From: Rhizobium binae
GTDB taxonomy: Bacteria; Pseudomonadota; Alphaproteobacteria; Rhizobiales; Rhizobiaceae
NCBI RefSeq assembly: GCF_017357225.1
Contig: NZ_CP071604.1
Coordinates: 2,173,001-2,237,000 of the forward strand
Direction of reading: 5' to 3'
Length of the DNA stretch: 64,000 nt
Every line of letters starts with the position of its first letter. Positions within the stretch are counted from its first letter, which is position 1. Position numbers and translations under genes: made by a program. Shown piece by piece: positions 15,285 through 23,652 of this stretch. The notes under the pieces were generated by a model, which did not search any database, was not told the DNA's origin, and saw only the letters and a program-made list of their open reading frames with translations.

Positions 15285-16690
15285 CAGGCCTCCATGACGC
15301 TTGCAAGCCCTGGAAACAGATAGTTCTTGCCGGCATTGAAGTCGAAATCAGGATTCTCCCAGGCAATCATCTTGCCGGGGTTCAGCAGCCCGCGGGGATC
15401 GGTCTCGTGCTTGAAGGCGAGCTGCACCTTGTCGGTACGCTTCATGCCGCCTTCCTCCAGCGTGTAGCGGTGCGGATTGAAGATCGGGCAGCCATGATCC
15501 TGATGGATCTTGATGATTTCTTCGAGCCGTTCCGCCGTGGTGTAGCGCACCAGCGGCAGGCCGGAGCATTGGATCTGCCCGTCGAATTTGATGAATTCGA
15601 GATGACCCGGCACTTCGTCACCGAAGATTTCCACCATCTTGGCGACCTTGGCCACGTGATCCGGGCCCGGATACTGCACTTGCAGATAGGTGAAGCTGGG
15701 ATCGACCTTGAGGGCGCGCAGCGTCGTGTGGTTCCAGGCAAGTTCATAGGCATGCGGAATGCCCTTCAAGCTCTCGACCCTGTCGGAGCGGAAGATGACC
15801 TCGCCCTTGTGGGCGGCGGTAAAGGCGAGGAAGGCATCCATGGAATGCGGCGCGATCATCAGCACCACCACCGACTGGCCCTTGCGGATATAGGGTTTAT
15901 GCCGGGTGAAATAGTCGTACGGTATCGGTGCGGCGATCGGCGCGATCTCCTTGACCAGGATGCCGTTGCATTTGGCGAGCGCATCCGAGAAGCGCACGGC
16001 GGCCATGAAGTCGTCGTAGCCGACGAGCACGTCGACCCAGTCATAGGCGGGCGCCAGCGGCATTTCGATCTCGGTGATGATGCCGTTGGTGCCATAGGCA
16101 TGGCTGACCTTCTGCAGGTCCCAGCCGGTGAGATCGAGCACGCGCGGCTCGGCCTCCATGGTGACGACGCGCAGGCGCAGAATATTGCCGAGGTCGCGCA
16201 ACCCGCCCCAGGTGATCGAACCGACGCCGCCGGAACCGCCGGCGATGAAGCCGCCCACTGTTGCCGTCTGGGCCGTCGACGGATGGAAACGCAGTTCCTG
16301 GCCGGAATGGGCCTTGGTCTGCTTGTCGAGCTGGGCGAGCACGATACCCGGTTCGCAGATCACCCGGCCCGGATGGATCTCCTTGATCTTATTCATGGCT
16401 GCAAGGTTCAGCACGATACCGCCGGAAAGCGGCATGGCCTGGCCGTAATTGCCGGTGCCGGCGCCGCGCGGGGTCACCGGCACGCCATGGACAAAGGCGA
16501 CCTTCAAGGTCCGGATCACCTCTTCCTCGTTCTTCGGCGTGACGACGAGATCGGCCGTCACATTGTCGAGCTGCGCCTTCAGGATCGGTGAATACCAGTA
16601 GAAATCACGGCTCTTCTGGCGCACCAGCGCCGGATTGTCCTCGACGGCTATGCCCTCGAGTTCCGTTTTGATCCTTTGATAATCCGGCAT
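15284..16690 (-). CDS. FAD-linked oxidase (GlcD/VAO type)
   Basis: A 468-residue VAO-fold flavoprotein. The FAD_binding_4 domain spans about residues 40-215 (VVTPKNEEEVIRTLK; VTPRGAGTGNYGQ; GSGGVGSITWGGLRDLG). The C-terminal half is a FAD-oxidase C domain ending in the usual DPRGLLNPGKMI. The family oxidises hydroxy acids or related compounds. The start at 16690 lies one base after the stop of the amidohydrolase gene, so the longer open frame to 16744 is not used. It is a soluble enzyme of the operon. No Fe-S subunit lies next to it, so the electron acceptor is open. Confidence 0.85.
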   Translation of the reverse strand: MPDYQRIKTELEGIAVEDNPALVRQKSRDFYWYSPILKAQLDNVTADLVVTPKNEEEVIRTLKVAFVHGVPVTPRGAGTGNYGQAMPLSGGIVLNLAAMNKIKEIHPGRVICEPGIVLAQLDKQTKAHSGQELRFHPSTAQTATVGGFIAGGSGGVGSITWGGLRDLGNILRLRVVTMEAEPRVLDLTGWDLQKVSHAYGTNGIITEIEMPLAPAYDWVDVLVGYDDFMAAVRFSDALAKCNGILVKEIAPIAAPIPYDYFTRHKPYIRKGQSVVVLMIAPHSMDAFLAFTAAHKGEVIFRSDRVESLKGIPHAYELAWNHTTLRALKVDPSFTYLQVQYPGPDHVAKVAKMVEIFGDEVPGHLEFIKFDGQIQCSGLPLVRYTTAERLEEIIKIHQDHGCPIFNPHRYTLEEGGMKRTDKVQLAFKHETDPRGLLNPGKMIAWENPDFDFNAGKNYLFPGLASVMEA

Positions 16691-16691
16691 G

Positions 16692-18005
16692 TCAGGCTCC
16701 AACGAGGTTATCGAGTTCGCGATAGTCCGGCAGGCTGCGGTCAATCACCTTGCCGCGGCGAAGCACGACGCGGTCGGACTGCGGACGGGAAAGAAATTCG
16801 CTCCAGCGCCGGGCGCTGAAGAGCACGAGATCGGCCGGGGCACCGGCGGCGATGCGCCCCTTGTCGGACCTGCCGAGAATTTCGGCGGGCGAGGCGGTGA
16901 TGACCCGCGCCGCCGTGTCCAGCGGATGGTCGAGATGCAGGATGCGGACCGCCTCGCGAAACACCTCCACCGGGTCGAGATCGCCATAGGCGTAGAAGGG
17001 GTCGCGGGTATTGTCGGAGGCGACCGCCGTTGCCACGCCGGCCGCGGCCAATTCCTTGAAAAGGGTAATGCCGCGCCAGCGCGGTGTGCGGCCGGGATAG
17101 CGGTCCTGCAGATACATGTTGCACATCGGCAGCGAGACGACGCCGACACCGGCCTCCGCGACCAGTGCGACTGTGCGCTTTGCCGTCTCTTCGTCATGCC
17201 GGGCGAGCGAGCAGCAATGGCCGGCTGTCACCTTGCCGTCGAAACGGTTGCGCAACACGGCCTGGGCGATTGCTTTCAAGGTTTCGGCAGCCGGATCGTC
17301 GGTCTCGTCGACATGGAGGTCGACGTCGAGGCCGCTATCGGCCGCCGCTCTGAACAGCGTGTCGAGCTGACTGTCGAGATCGGGGCTCATCCGGGTGACG
17401 CCGCCGATCAGGCCGCCCTTGTCGCGAACGACGGCGACGAGGTCGGCGAAATAGGCGGCATCCGCCATGTTTTCCATCGGGAAGAGGGCCACCGCCTGCA
17501 ACGCGATCCTGTCCTTCCAGGCGTCGCGGATCTCGGCAAAGACCTCGAAGGAAATGCGATGCTGTGGCGCCAGGGAGTCGAGATGGGTGCGGATCAGGCT
17601 GGTGCCGTGCGCATAGGCCGACCGCAGGGAGAATTCCATGCGCTTCTTGACGTCGCCGGCCGACCAGTTGGCTTCGCGGTCGGCGCGCACTGCTTCCAAT
17701 GCTCCCGGAAATGTGCCGTCCGGATTGGCGCTGCGCGGCCAGATATGACCCTTGTCGAGATGGGTGTGCATATCGGTGAAGCAGGGCCAGACCATGCCTT
17801 CCCTGAGATCCGATTTCGCCAGTTCGGCCGGCGCTGCGCCGGGCGGCACCACGGCGGCGATGATGCCGTCGGTGATGACGAGGTCGGCCTTGACGAGGCC
17901 TTCGACGGCAGGGGCGTCGTAGCCGGTGACCGCAGCTGCAGGCAGCGTCGCGTTGCTCAGCGCGAAGCGGCCGGCATTGGGTGGGGAAATGAAGGAATGG
18001 GTCAT
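16692..18005 (-). CDS. amidohydrolase, cytosine-deaminase-like
   Basis: A 437-residue metal-dependent hydrolase of the CodA type. Metal ligands appear in order: DMHTHLDKGH (HxH, near residue 80), DLHVDETDD (His), TAGHCCSLA (His) and the Asp in VASDNTRDPF. CodA-type enzymes deaminate cytosine, isocytosine or creatinine; related members act on other cyclic amidines. The gene overlaps the permease stop codon by one base. The operon context, with an importer and a creatininase-family gene under the same operator, points to a cyclic nitrogen compound, but the substrate is not fixed by sequence. Confidence 0.85.
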   Translation of the reverse strand: MTHSFISPPNAGRFALSNATLPAAAVTGYDAPAVEGLVKADLVITDGIIAAVVPPGAAPAELAKSDLREGMVWPCFTDMHTHLDKGHIWPRSANPDGTFPGALEAVRADREANWSAGDVKKRMEFSLRSAYAHGTSLIRTHLDSLAPQHRISFEVFAEIRDAWKDRIALQAVALFPMENMADAAYFADLVAVVRDKGGLIGGVTRMSPDLDSQLDTLFRAAADSGLDVDLHVDETDDPAAETLKAIAQAVLRNRFDGKVTAGHCCSLARHDEETAKRTVALVAEAGVGVVSLPMCNMYLQDRYPGRTPRWRGITLFKELAAAGVATAVASDNTRDPFYAYGDLDPVEVFREAVRILHLDHPLDTAARVITASPAEILGRSDKGRIAAGAPADLVLFSARRWSEFLSRPQSDRVVLRRGKVIDRSLPDYRELDNLVGA

Positions 18006-18847
18006 CAGTTTTCCCGCTTCAGGCTGCTCTCATGCCAACGGTGCAGGGCAAGCCAGGAAATGAACGAGGTGACGGCAAAGATCGCCACACCGAGCAGGGA
18101 GAGCATCAGCAGCGCGGCGAAGAGGCGCGGAATGTTGAGCCGGTACTGCGCTTCGAGAAGCCGAAAGGCGAGGCCGGAGCCTGCCCCCGCCGAGCCCGCG
18201 GCAAATTCCGCGACGACGGCCGCGATCAGCGCAAGACCGCCGCCGATCCTGAGGCCGGTCATGAAATAGGGTTGGGCGGCCGGCAGCTTGAGATAAAGCA
18301 GCGTCTGCCAGCGCGAGGCGCCGTAAAGCTCGAAGAGGTTGATGAGATTGTGATCGACGCTTTTCAGCCCTTGAACCATGTTCGAAAGGATCGGGAAAAA
18401 GGCGACGAGGAACGCGCAGATTAGAAGCGCCACCTGCGTCGACGGCGCATAGATGAGAATCAATGGCGAGATTGCCACGATCGGCGTGACCTGTAGAATG
18501 ACCGCGAGCGGATAGAAGGCGAGTTCGATCCAGCGCGACTGCACGAGGAAGATCGCAAAGCCGACGCCACCGACCAGCGCCAGCATCAGCGATATCAGGG
18601 TGATCTTGGTCGTGACCCAGAGGGCAGGGGCAAGCGTGCCCCAGTCGGTTACGAAGGCGTTGGCGACCGCCGCCGGGCCCGGCAGGATATAGGGCGGCAC
18701 GCCGGACAGAGCCACATAGGCGTACCAGATCAGGATCAGCGAGGCGATGACCAGCAACGGGGTCAAGATGCGCAGCGCCAGATCGCGGCGCCTGGCGCTT
18801 GCAGCGCCTTTGACCGGCAGCGGCGCTACGACGGTTTCGTCATTCAT
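18005..18847 (-). CDS. ABC transporter permease (SsuC/TauC type)
   Basis: A 280-residue inner-membrane permease with about six helices. It carries the EAA-type loop (NLFELYGASRWQTLLYLKLPAAQPYFMTGLRIGG, near residues 175-210) typical of the nitrate/sulfonate/pyrimidine-precursor importer family. The ATG at 18847 overlaps the ATPase stop codon by four bases (ATGA), which fixes the start against a longer open frame. It forms the importer with the ATPase at 18844 and the binding protein at 19742. Confidence 0.9.
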   Translation of the reverse strand: MNDETVVAPLPVKGAASARRRDLALRILTPLLVIASLILIWYAYVALSGVPPYILPGPAAVANAFVTDWGTLAPALWVTTKITLISLMLALVGGVGFAIFLVQSRWIELAFYPLAVILQVTPIVAISPLILIYAPSTQVALLICAFLVAFFPILSNMVQGLKSVDHNLINLFELYGASRWQTLLYLKLPAAQPYFMTGLRIGGGLALIAAVVAEFAAGSAGAGSGLAFRLLEAQYRLNIPRLFAALLMLSLLGVAIFAVTSFISWLALHRWHESSLKREN

Positions 18848-19671
18848 CGATGATCCTCCGCCGCATTGATCGCCCCGATGAGTGAATGTGAGACCGTCTC
18901 GCAGGCTTTGCGGTATTCTTCGGAAGTGCGGTAATGGGCGTCGCGTTCCAAGCTGGTCGTCAGCGGCAGGTCGGCATGCACGCGTCCGGGCCTTGCCTTC
19001 ATCACGACGATGCGGTTCGAGAGATAGGCGGATTCGAAGACCGAATGGGTGACGAAGATAACCGTGATGCCGGTCGTCTTCCACAGCCTGAGCACGTCGT
19101 CGTTCAGCCTCTGGCGGGTGATCTCGTCAAGCGCTGCGAAGGGCTCGTCCATCAGCAGCAGCTTCGGCTTCGTCACCAGCGCGCGAGCGATCGAGACGCG
19201 CATCTTCATGCCGCCGGAAAGCTCGCGCGGATAGGCCCGCGCGAAATCCTGGAGGCCGACGGTGGTCAGCGCTTCCACGATCTGATCATGCGCCGCCGTC
19301 CTGGAGATATGTCGGAGCTTCAGCGGCAGATGGACATTGTCGAAAACGTTCTTCCAGGGCATCAGTGTCGGTTCCTGGAACACGAAGCCGATATCTCCTT
19401 CCGGAAGGCCCCTGGAATTGATGCGCGAACTCGGCCAGTCGATCGCGCCCGATGTGGCGTCGCCGAGGCCGGCGATGATGCGCAGTGCCGTCGACTTGCC
19501 GCAGCCGGAAGGGCCGAGCAGGCTGATGAACTCACCGCTCTCCACCGTCAGCGACATGTTGGAAAGGGCCGCCGTTCCGCTGGAGAAGACTTTCGAGACC
19601 GATTGCATGACGACCAGCGGCCGCTTGCGCGTCTCTTTCGGGGATAGGGCCTGAGCTTCTGCTGGGGGCAT
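18844..19671 (-). CDS. ABC transporter ATPase (SsuB/TauB type)
   Basis: A 275-residue ATPase with Walker [10 protein letters not shown] (near residue 55), signature LSGGMKMRVSIARAL, Walker B LLLMDEPFAALDE and the switch His in FVTHSVFES. It energises the SsuABC-like importer of the operon from the cytoplasmic side. It is separated from the upstream binding-protein gene by a 70-base gap holding a strong hairpin, and overlaps the downstream permease by four bases. Confidence 0.9.
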   Translation of the reverse strand: MPPAEAQALSPKETRKRPLVVMQSVSKVFSSGTAALSNMSLTVESGEFISLLGPSGCGKSTALRIIAGLGDATSGAIDWPSSRINSRGLPEGDIGFVFQEPTLMPWKNVFDNVHLPLKLRHISRTAAHDQIVEALTTVGLQDFARAYPRELSGGMKMRVSIARALVTKPKLLLMDEPFAALDEITRQRLNDDVLRLWKTTGITVIFVTHSVFESAYLSNRIVVMKARPGRVHADLPLTTSLERDAHYRTSEEYRKACETVSHSLIGAINAAEDHR

Positions 19672-19696
19672 TGCCTGTCTCGTTCATGCGGGGAGG

Positions 19697-19726
19697 TGTG
19701 ATCCGCCGTGTTTGCGGCGGATCACA
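19697..19726 (-). other. intercistronic hairpin after the binding-protein gene
   Basis: TGTGATCCGCCG and CGGCGGATCACA form a 12-bp perfect stem with a 6-base loop (symmetric on both strands) between the binding-protein and ATPase genes. Such hairpins usually protect the upstream message or cause partial termination, giving more binding protein than membrane subunits. No T-run follows, so it is not a full terminator. Confidence 0.6.
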
Positions 19727-19741
19727 GGCGGCGTCCGCCGC

Positions 19742-20758
19742 CTACTTCTTCATCGCCATTCCGGTGTTCTTGCAGACGAATTTGGTTGTAAAGGCCTTGG
19801 TATAGTCCGTCTCCGGTTTGAACACCTTGATATCAACCATCTCGTCGAAGAACGCTTTGTAGTGCGCGTCGGTCATGCAGCCGATGCCCTTGTCCAGGCT
19901 GTCGCCGGATTCGATGATGCCGTATTCCTTCATCTTGGCGATTGAGTAGGCGATCTGGCCATCGGTCATTTCAGGATTATCCTTCTTGATCAGCTCGTTG
20001 GCCTTGCTGTTGTCGCCGTAGAGATAGTTGTACCAGCCTTCGATCGAAGCATCGACGAAGCGTTGGACGACATCAGGCTTGCTGTCGATCATTGCCTGGG
20101 TGGTGGTTATCATCGTCGAATAGGGTGAATAGCCGTTATCGGCGAGCAGGAAGACCTTTGGCTCGAAACCGGCCTGCTTCTGAATCTCATAGGGTTCCGA
20201 GGTCAGGTAACCTTGCTGTGCCGAATCCTTGTCGGCAAGGAATGGAGCCGGGCTGAAATTGTAGGGCTTGTACTGCTCGTCCCGGAAGCCTTTGAAGTTC
20301 GCCTTCATCCATTCGAAATAGGTGAGATAGCCGTCCTTGCCGAGAAAAAGCGTCTTGAGCTTCGCGAGATCTTCGAACTTCTCGATGCCGGAATCGGGGT
20401 GCGCGATCAGCACCTGCGGATCCTTCTGGAAGATCGCCGCGACGTCGACGAGCGGAATGCCCTGTTCGACGGCCGAGATCTCGCCCTGCGGGCCACCCAT
20501 GTAAAAGTCGATCTTGCCCGAAATCAAAAGCGCGCTGTTGGCCGCATTCGGGCCGCCCTGGACGATGGTCACGTCGAGGCCATGTTTCGCATAGGTGCCA
20601 TCGGCGACCGCCTGATAAAACCCGCCATGTTCGGCCTGCGCCAGCCAGTTCGTGCCGTAGCTGACTTTGTCGGCCGCTTGCACGGATGCGATCGAGACAA
20701 GAATTCCGCCGAGGCCGGCAAGTGCGGAAAAGACGCTGTTCTTCAGTATATTCGACAT
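19742..20758 (-). CDS. ABC substrate-binding protein (NMT1/THI5-like)
   Basis: A 338-residue precursor with a signal peptide of about 28 residues ending VQAADK. The mature N-terminus reads YGTNWLAQAEHGGFYQAVADGTYAKHGLDV, the hallmark of the NMT1/THI5-like periplasmic proteins that bind pyrimidines, thiamine precursors, riboflavin or related heterocycles. It is the first gene of the minus-strand operon and lies 79 bases from a strong inverted-repeat operator that also precedes the creatininase gene. The ligand is unknown; a cyclic nitrogen compound is likely from the operon content. Confidence 0.88.
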   Translation of the reverse strand: MSNILKNSVFSALAGLGGILVSIASVQAADKVSYGTNWLAQAEHGGFYQAVADGTYAKHGLDVTIVQGGPNAANSALLISGKIDFYMGGPQGEISAVEQGIPLVDVAAIFQKDPQVLIAHPDSGIEKFEDLAKLKTLFLGKDGYLTYFEWMKANFKGFRDEQYKPYNFSPAPFLADKDSAQQGYLTSEPYEIQKQAGFEPKVFLLADNGYSPYSTMITTTQAMIDSKPDVVQRFVDASIEGWYNYLYGDNSKANELIKKDNPEMTDGQIAYSIAKMKEYGIIESGDSLDKGIGCMTDAHYKAFFDEMVDIKVFKPETDYTKAFTTKFVCKNTGMAMKK

Positions 20759-20837
20759 GATCGACGTTCCCCTCGTGAGCCCGCAACGTCTCTGGCGACG
20801 TCAGGTTTTCCTCATAGGAGCGATTGCTTTGCTCTTT

Positions 20838-20873
20838 GAAAAGCATCAAATTTCGTGCGCAATGATGCCTTTT
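20838..20873. promoter_or_regulatory. LysR operator, copy 1
   Basis: GAAAAGCATCA, 16 bases, then ATGCCTTTT. The outer parts form an imperfect inverted repeat with inner arms GCATCA and TGATGC. The site lies between the divergent binding-protein and lysR genes. The same two arms with identical spacing recur at 22764-22799. Two matching copies in the two promoters flanking one regulator are good evidence for a shared operator. Confidence 0.75.
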
Positions 20874-20937
20874 CGGCATCCCACCGAAAGCCTGTGCCTA
20901 ATTTGCGCTATGCGCTTCTTTTTTGTGCAACGAGGTC

Positions 20938-21891
20938 ATGATGCTGCATTCCAGAAAGCTTCTCTATATCAACGAGATCGCGCGCTCGGGGTCGATCCGG
21001 AAAGCGGCCGCGCGTTTGAACGTGGCGTCATCGGCGATCAATCGACAGATTCTGGCGCTGGAAGAGGAAATGGGTGCGCCGCTCTTCGAGCGCTTGCCGC
21101 GCGGCCTGCGCCTGACGGCGGCCGGCGAGCTCTGCATCGAGCATATTCGCGAGGTCCTGAAGAATTATGAGCGGTTGGAGGGCCGCATCCGTAGCCTGAA
21201 GATGCAGCAGGCCGGCAAAGTGCGACTGGTGACCACGGTCGGCCTTGCGGCTGGACCGCTGCCTGACATCATTGCACGTTTCCAGTCGGAGCATCCACGT
21301 GTTTTCATGCAATTGCGCAACGACGCCGGCACGATGACGGTCAATCCAGTGCTGTCGGGTGAAGTCGATATTGGCCTCGGCTTCAATATTCCGGCAACGC
21401 CCGGCATCCGCACCCTTGGCAATTTCGACATTCCGATCGGCGTCGTCTTGCCGCTGGGCCATCATCTGATCAATCCAGGTCCGATCAATCTGGCCGATAT
21501 CGTCCAGGAACGTCTGGTGCTGGCCCAGCAGGGTACCAGCCTGCGCGATGTGATCAATCTGGCCCTGGCGCGGCTTGATGTACCTGTCGAGCCGGTTCTC
21601 GAAACCAATGCGTCGGAGATGCTGAAGAAGCTGGTCAAATCGGGAGCAGGGCTGACGATCCTGAACCCGCTCGACGTCATCACCGAATGCCGCCAGGGCG
21701 AACTGGTCTTCCGGCCGATCGCCGAGCCGCATGCGCGCCACCAGCCGATGAAGCTTTTTGCCCGCGCCCGCGCCCCACTCGATTCCGCGACCAGCCTCTT
21801 CGTCGAGTATCTGCTGGCCGAACTCGCGGGCCTGGTGGAGGAACTGCAGGCCAAAGGCCACATCGCGGTGGAGAAAACCGCCGCGATCTGA
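20938..21891 (+). CDS. LysR family regulator of the deaminase/importer operon
   Basis: A 317-residue LysR-type regulator. The HTH is at about residues 5-62 (YINEIARSGSIRKAAARLNVASSAINRQI; LEEEMGAPLFERLPRGLRLT). The rest is the effector-binding domain. The CbbR/CysB-like N-terminus and a GAGG near the tandem ATG at 20938 support the start. It is divergent from the importer operon and has the creatininase gene immediately after it on the other strand. The operator copies at 20838 and 22764 make it the likely control point for both units. The inducer is unknown. Confidence 0.9.
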   Translation: MMLHSRKLLYINEIARSGSIRKAAARLNVASSAINRQILALEEEMGAPLFERLPRGLRLTAAGELCIEHIREVLKNYERLEGRIRSLKMQQAGKVRLVTTVGLAAGPLPDIIARFQSEHPRVFMQLRNDAGTMTVNPVLSGEVDIGLGFNIPATPGIRTLGNFDIPIGVVLPLGHHLINPGPINLADIVQERLVLAQQGTSLRDVINLALARLDVPVEPVLETNASEMLKKLVKSGAGLTILNPLDVITECRQGELVFRPIAEPHARHQPMKLFARARAPLDSATSLFVEYLLAELAGLVEELQAKGHIAVEKTAAI

Positions 21892-21918
21892 GCCCCATCT
21901 CAGGGATGGAACCCTATT

Positions 21919-22710
21919 TCAATAGAGATTCGACAGCGGGTAGCGCTTCAGGTCACGGAGCAGTTCGACAAATCCCTCGACCTGGTGGCGGCAGATCGCT
22001 TCGCCCTTTTCGGCTGTTCCGCGCGAGGCGTCGCCCACAACGCCGTTCGGATTGAGGTCGTGGGCGATCCAGGCAAGGGAATGCGGCGGCAGGGGCTGGA
22101 TATACTTCGATTGCTGGCGCATCCATTCGGCCTTCGAGGTGAAATTCTGCGCCTTGTCCATCCGCACCAGATCGGGACGGAAATAGAGCATCAGCGAGGT
22201 TTCCACCTCGCCGCCGTGGATGCCGTATTTCAGCTCGTGTTCGCCGATCATCCCCTCGGGATGGCCGAATCGGCCCCATTGCGTCGAGAGGACGGCCATC
22301 TGACACCGGACCCGCAACTCGCGCGCGACGATGCTCATGATGTCGACATTGCCGCCATGCGAATTGACGATCACCATCTTACGGATGCCGGCTTCGGCGA
22401 CCTTGACGCCGATCGCTGTCCAGACAGGAATGAGCAATTCCGCACTCAGCGACAGTGTTCCCGGTCCGTGGATATGCTCGTTCGCCTTGCCGATCTCCTG
22501 CGTCGGCAGGACGAGAAAATCGAGATCCTCGGGCTTCTGCTTTCGCAGTTCGTCCAGCATGCCGTTGGCGATCACGACGTCCGTTGCGATCGGCAGGTGC
22601 GGGCCGTGCTGTTCGGTCGAGGCAATGGGAAGGATGGCGATCGTCGTGTCCGGCGACAGTCCGGCGAAATCATAGGTATTCAATTCGTTCCAGTAGAATG
22701 GCAGTGCCAT
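21919..22710 (-). CDS. creatininase family protein
   Basis: A 263-residue metal-dependent amidohydrolase of the creatininase fold. The metal ligands are visible: STEQHGPHLPIATDV (Glu, His, Asp) and NSHGGN (His), with a later Glu in GIHGGEVETSLM. Family members hydrolyse creatinine or open other cyclic amides (formylaminopyrimidine, MftE peptides). GAGAGG seven bases before the ATG at 22710 fixes the start. It is convergent with lysR, and its promoter carries operator copy 2. It likely acts in the same pathway as the deaminase operon; the substrate is inferred only. Confidence 0.88.
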   Translation of the reverse strand: MALPFYWNELNTYDFAGLSPDTTIAILPIASTEQHGPHLPIATDVVIANGMLDELRKQKPEDLDFLVLPTQEIGKANEHIHGPGTLSLSAELLIPVWTAIGVKVAEAGIRKMVIVNSHGGNVDIMSIVARELRVRCQMAVLSTQWGRFGHPEGMIGEHELKYGIHGGEVETSLMLYFRPDLVRMDKAQNFTSKAEWMRQQSKYIQPLPPHSLAWIAHDLNPNGVVGDASRGTAEKGEAICRHQVEGFVELLRDLKRYPLSNLY

Positions 22711-22763
22711 AACCGCGCCTCTCATTGCCGTTCTGATCGTGAGTAAGAAAAATCGTTACACGC

Positions 22764-22799
22764 GAAAAGCATCAATTTGCGCCTGCACCGATGCCTTTT
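22764..22799. promoter_or_regulatory. LysR operator, copy 2
   Basis: GAAAAGCATCA, 16 bases, then ATGCCTTTT: the same arms and spacing as the site at 20838-20873, here 54 bases before the creatininase start. The middle bases differ, so the conserved arms look selected and not simply duplicated. Confidence 0.75.
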
Positions 22800-22941
22800 T
22801 GCGGATGATGGCGAGGCGCACTCGCGCGGGCTGTCGTCTTCAAGCGGAATTGCGGAAAGGGAATTGACCAAAGCCATTGCGCCGGCGGTTCGGCAATGGT
22901 TCTCTTGGCTTCGACTATCCCAAGCTTTCCGGTGATTCCCG

Positions 22942-23421
22942 ATGTTCGATATTCTGTGGCGCGGCCTGGCGATCGGCGCCGGCGCAACCATCCTCATGGA
23001 CTTCTGGGCGATCGTGCTCGCCAAGGTCTTCGGCCAGCCGCCGGCCAATTGGGCGCCGGTCGGCCGCTGGTTCTGGCATCTTCGCCGCGGCAAGGTCTTT
23101 CACGACAACATTGCCGATGCCGAGCCCTATGAGCATGAACTGGCACTCGGCTGGATCAGCCACTACGCCGTCGGCATTCTCTACGGCGTGATCTTCGCGA
23201 TCATCATGGGACAGGCGTGGTTGGCCGCACCGACATTCCTGCCCGCCTGGATCTTCGGCATCGTTACCGTGGGGGCAGGGTGGTTCCTGCTGCAGCCCGG
23301 CCTCGGTCTCGGCTGGGCCGCTGCCAAACATCCGAAGCCGATGAAGGTCCGTTGCTTCAATCTGCTGGCGCATACGGTGTTTGCGTTAGGACTTTATGGT
23401 ATGGCGTTGATTTTGCGCTGA
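22942..23421 (+). CDS. DUF2938 membrane protein
   Basis: A 159-residue inner-membrane protein with about four hydrophobic segments (near 5-25, 72-92, 98-116 and 138-157). The N-terminal GLAIGAGATILMDFWA and the conserved NWAPVGRWFWHL segment (residues 36-47) identify DUF2938. The function is unknown. It is divergent from the creatininase gene, although no operator lies closer than 140 bases to its start. A ribosome site is weak. Confidence 0.8.
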   Translation: MFDILWRGLAIGAGATILMDFWAIVLAKVFGQPPANWAPVGRWFWHLRRGKVFHDNIADAEPYEHELALGWISHYAVGILYGVIFAIIMGQAWLAAPTFLPAWIFGIVTVGAGWFLLQPGLGLGWAAAKHPKPMKVRCFNLLAHTVFALGLYGMALILR

Positions 23422-23565
23422 GATTGACGCTGCCCCCCATCCGCCTGCCGGCACCGACCGGGGGCGAGCCACTGGTCTCGACCCGTCCTTCGCACCCCCG
23501 CCCGCGGGGAGAAGGGAGCAAGGCGCGACCCTTCCGTCGCTCTCCAGCCTCTCGCAGGGCACGTC

Positions 23566-23593
23566 CCCTCTCCCCGTCAGAACGGGGAGAGGG
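23566..23593. repeat. GC-rich intergenic palindrome / terminator
   Basis: CCCTCTCCCCGT and ACGGGGAGAGGG form a 12-bp perfect stem with a 4-base loop between the convergent DUF2938 and ThuA genes. The surrounding 23430-23610 stretch is made of such C-rich/G-rich blocks. It belongs to the CCCTCTCCCC-type intergenic palindromes widespread in rhizobial genomes; a related one lies at 31147-31174. It may act as a shared terminator. Confidence 0.6.
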
Positions 23594-23652
23594 CTAGGGT
23601 GAGGGGCAATTGGCTCGGTGCAAGCCAAACCCACCAACCGAAAATCCCGACC

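Noticed and set aside
16690..16744. Upstream extension of the FAD oxidase start
   Set aside because: It would overlap the amidohydrolase end by more than 50 bases, and the conserved protein starts at the Met at 16690.
16689..18269. 526-codon open frame antisense to the amidohydrolase
   Set aside because: Spans two clear minus-strand genes and has no recognisable motif.
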